A stretch of 64,000 nucleotides of DNA from Motilibacter aurantiacus (GTDB lineage: Bacteria > Actinomycetota > Actinomycetes > Motilibacterales > Motilibacteraceae): contig NZ_JAANNO010000002.1 of NCBI RefSeq assembly GCF_011250645.1, forward strand, positions 423,906 to 487,905. The letters run 5' to 3'. Positions 62,466 to 64,000 of this stretch are shown here, piece after piece; the first letter of the stretch is position 1, and each line of letters starts with the position of its first letter. Both the position numbers and the translations under genes were made by a program. The notes beneath the pieces were generated by a model. It was not told the origin of the DNA, ran no database searches, and worked only from the letters and a program-made list of their open reading frames with translations.

Positions 62466-63390
62466 GGAGGGCCGGGGTGGCGGGCGCTCCCGCTCGGCGC
62501 GCGGCCGGGACCCGCTCGGCGCGGACCTCCACCCGCTCGCGCAGCGCCCGCAGGATCAGCTCCGCGTGCGTCCAGAGCAGCGCGCCACCGGCGTCGGGGA
62601 CCACCGTTCGGCGGGCCCCGGGGATACGGCGGGCGAGGCTCGCCCCGTGGTCCGGGGAGTGCGAGCGGTCGTGCGCGCCGTACCAGAGGTCGACCGGCAC
62701 GGCGATGCTGCCGAGGTCGATGCCCCACCGCCCCATCGCCAGCACCGTGTCACGAGCGTAACCGTCGGTGCCCTGGGCGAACCCCTCGCGCAGTGCCAGG
62801 CAGTACGCATCACGGAACCGGGGTTCGGTGTAGACGGCCAGGTCGCACTCCGGGCTGCCGGAGAGGACCATCTCGAGCATCGCCTCGGGCGTGAAACCGG
62901 CGAACTGCAGTTCGGCCGCGATCGGGTCGTCGAGCACCAGCCGCACCAGCCTCTGCAGGTCGTCCGGCAGCGACTGCAGGTGAGTCGGCGAGGCGACCTC
63001 GTCGGCCCCCGACACGACGGCGACCGCGCAGACGGCCCCAGCCGAAGCCGCCGCGAGCGCGAACGGCGCGCCCTGCGAGCTCGCGACCATCGCCGGACGC
63101 GCCAGGCCGAGCGCCTCGGCCAGATGGCGCACGTCGGCCGCGAACTCGGGGAACCCACGCGGCGGGTGCGGCGACGACGCCCCGAGCCCCGGCCGGTCCA
63201 TCGAGACCAGTCGGATCCCCAGCGCAGCAAGGCAGTCCGCCCCGAACCCCAGCCGCCGACTGGTCGCCGCGCCGGGAGAGAGCAGGACCGGCGTCCCGTC
63301 CGACGGGCCCCACTCGGCCCAGCCGAGCAGACGGCCGTCCGGCAGCAGGGCCTCCCCGAGCCGTGCCGGGGCCGTGATTGCCACTCTCAT
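62458..63390 (-). CDS. Alpha/beta hydrolase
   Basis: 310 residues. It has the hydrolase elements: LVSMDRPGLGASSPHPPRGF, nucleophile region AMVASSQGAPFALAAA (S in the A-S-S-Q-G elbow), a GxSxG-type loop variant, lid helices, and the late VPDAGGALLWTHAELILRAL with the catalytic His. Substrate unknown. The ATG at 63390 has no strong ribosome site. The last three codons and the stop lie in the palindromic repeat, so the C-terminus was probably remodelled when the element arrived. Confidence 0.82.
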   Translation of the reverse strand: MRVAITAPARLGEALLPDGRLLGWAEWGPSDGTPVLLSPGAATSRRLGFGADCLAALGIRLVSMDRPGLGASSPHPPRGFPEFAADVRHLAEALGLARPAMVASSQGAPFALAAASAGAVCAVAVVSGADEVASPTHLQSLPDDLQRLVRLVLDDPIAAELQFAGFTPEAMLEMVLSGSPECDLAVYTEPRFRDAYCLALREGFAQGTDGYARDTVLAMGRWGIDLGSIAVPVDLWYGAHDRSHSPDHGASLARRIPGARRTVVPDAGGALLWTHAELILRALRERVEVRAERVPAARRAGAPATPALPR

Positions 63391-63417
63391 CTCCTCTTCC
63401 TCTCCTCCATCCGCGAT

Positions 63418-63456
63418 GGCCGCGGGAGCGCACGCCGGGCGTGCGCTTCCGCGGCC
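63418..63456. terminator. Strong hairpin after the Calx-beta gene
   Basis: 18-bp stem with one G-T wobble: GGCCGCGGGAGCGCACGC (63418-63435) pairs with 63439-63456; loop CGG. It sits 15 bases after the stop of the minus-strand Calx-beta gene. Confidence 0.85.
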
Positions 63457-63470
63457 CCTGTGCCGACGGC

Positions 63471-64000
63471 TCAGTCGTCGTTCTTGATCGTGCCGATCGC
63501 GGACTTCACCTTCAGCGTCGCGCCGGTCGGCTTCGAGAGCGTGACCTTGAGCGTCTCGTTCTTCTCCTTGGCCTTGTCACCGAGGACCGTGACGGTCACC
63601 GTCTTGGACTTCTGGCCCTTCGCGAAGGTGACCGTCCCGGCGGCCTTGGCGAAGTCGCTGCCAACCTTCGCCGAGACGCCGGCCGCCGCCCACGCCACCG
63701 TGACCTTGCCCTTGGCCGGACTGGAGAGCGTGATCGTGAAGGTCAGCTTCTTGCGCTGGCCCTTCTTGCCCTCCGTGACCGTGCCGCCCTTCACCGAGAC
63801 CGTCGGCTTGGCCGCCGCCGGCGGTGCCGGCGTGGTCGGCTGCGGCACCTGCGTCTCCACCGGCGCGGGCTGCGTCGGCTGCGGGGCCGGCTGGGTCGGC
63901 TGCGGGGCCGGGGGGGCCGGCTGCGTCGGCTGCGGCTCGACCGGGAGCGGATTCGGGTTGCCACCGCCACCGCCACCGCCACCGCCACCGCCACCGCCAC
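63471..64000 (-). CDS. Calx-beta domain surface protein (N-terminus cut by window edge)
   Basis: Only the C-terminal 176 codons are visible. They start in a poly-glycine run, pass a Pro/Gln/Ala/Thr stretch of repeated P-Q-P-T-Q-P-A units, and end in one Calx-beta-like module (about 110 residues): PTVSVKGGTVTEGKKGQRKK, VTVAWAAAGVSAKVGSDFAK, VTFAKGQKSKTVTVTVLGDK. Such modules bind calcium and occur in adhesins and secreted proteins. The poly-Gly and Pro-rich parts are probably a flexible wall spacer. The N-terminus, and any signal peptide or anchor, lies beyond the window. Confidence 0.85.
   Translation of the reverse strand, partial: GGGGGGGGGGGGGNPNPLPVEPQPTQPAPPAPQPTQPAPQPTQPAPVETQVPQPTTPAPPAAAKPTVSVKGGTVTEGKKGQRKKLTFTITLSSPAKGKVTVAWAAAGVSAKVGSDFAKAAGTVTFAKGQKSKTVTVTVLGDKAKEKNETLKVTLSKPTGATLKVKSAIGTIKNDD
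63959..64000. repeat. GGTGGC (minus-strand) microsatellite at the window edge
   Basis: Seven copies of the CCACCG/GGTGGC hexamer run to base 64000 and likely continue beyond. They encode an alternating GGC/GGT poly-glycine linker in the Calx-beta gene; copy number is prone to slippage and collapse in assemblies. Confidence 0.9.

Overview
The window is very GC-rich chromosomal DNA with dense genes, many GTG starts and many 1-4 bp gene overlaps. The gene content points to a free-living Actinomycetia bacterium: a fused KGD-type 2-oxoglutarate decarboxylase/dehydrogenase, SigR/RsrA with a bL37 mini-gene nearby, nickel superoxide dismutase with its S26 maturation protease, polyphosphate glucokinase, an LpqY-SugABC-type trehalose importer, an ANTAR regulator and actinobacterial Vms1/eRF1-like (VLRF1) proteins. 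The lineage below class cannot be fixed from the sequence alone.

Layout. 1-7 kb: an amino-acid operon on the minus strand (argS, lysA, hom, thrC; thrC runs off the left edge), then a SPOR-like membrane protein and a single-domain response regulator. 7.0-12.7 kb: tRNA-Arg(CCG) with a hairpin, about 370 bp without a gene, an Lrp/AsnC regulator, two YitT/YczE-type membrane proteins, an alditol oxidase, a two-domain VOC protein and a diguanylate cyclase. 12.7-15.6 kb: a divergent pair of stress-type units (a DUF2795 protein against a nucleotidyltransferase, VLRF1 and DsbA-like operon), with a SigB/SigF-like promoter on each strand of the shared spacer. 15.7-23.7 kb: kgd, a DUF6104 mini-gene, a frameshifted AAA ATPase and a secreted GH92 mannosidase. 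23.8-31.5 kb: divergent sodX and sodN, a DeoR regulator with a very clear promoter, BrkB, GNAT, a GT39-type enzyme with two compensating frameshifts, DUF2804, an orphan PilT, DUF5317 and bL37. 31.6-42.6 kb: rsrA-sigR (with a sigma-R type autoregulatory promoter), hydrolase, SRAP, DoxX, aroA, rsgA, a large SpoIIE-type phosphatase with HAD and a small unknown gene, and hisN. 42.6-49.7 kb: lepB, ppgK, a decayed DUF4184 gene, and the lpqY-sugA-sugB-sugC operon. 49.8-55.2 kb: a zinc-ribbon protein, cheB-cheR-PAS, and a convergent ANTAR operon. 55.4-64 kb: a zinc alcohol dehydrogenase, a YihS-type sugar isomerase, acVLRF1, a small secreted protein, pgm, a class III aminotransferase, a palindromic repeat with DnaA-box-like arms, an alpha/beta hydrolase and the C-terminal part of a Calx-beta surface protein.

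How it fits together. Core metabolism (Asp-family amino acids, TCA, aromatic synthesis, histidine, glucose-phosphate handling, trehalose import) is interleaved with stress functions: thiol-oxidative stress (SigR/RsrA), superoxide (sodN/sodX), general stress (sigma-B-like promoters, SpoIIE phosphatase, ANTAR), ribosome rescue (two VLRF1-type proteins, RsgA) and DNA damage (SRAP). No CRISPR, phage or insertion sequence was seen. Three single-base indels in two otherwise normal genes need checking as possible assembly errors.
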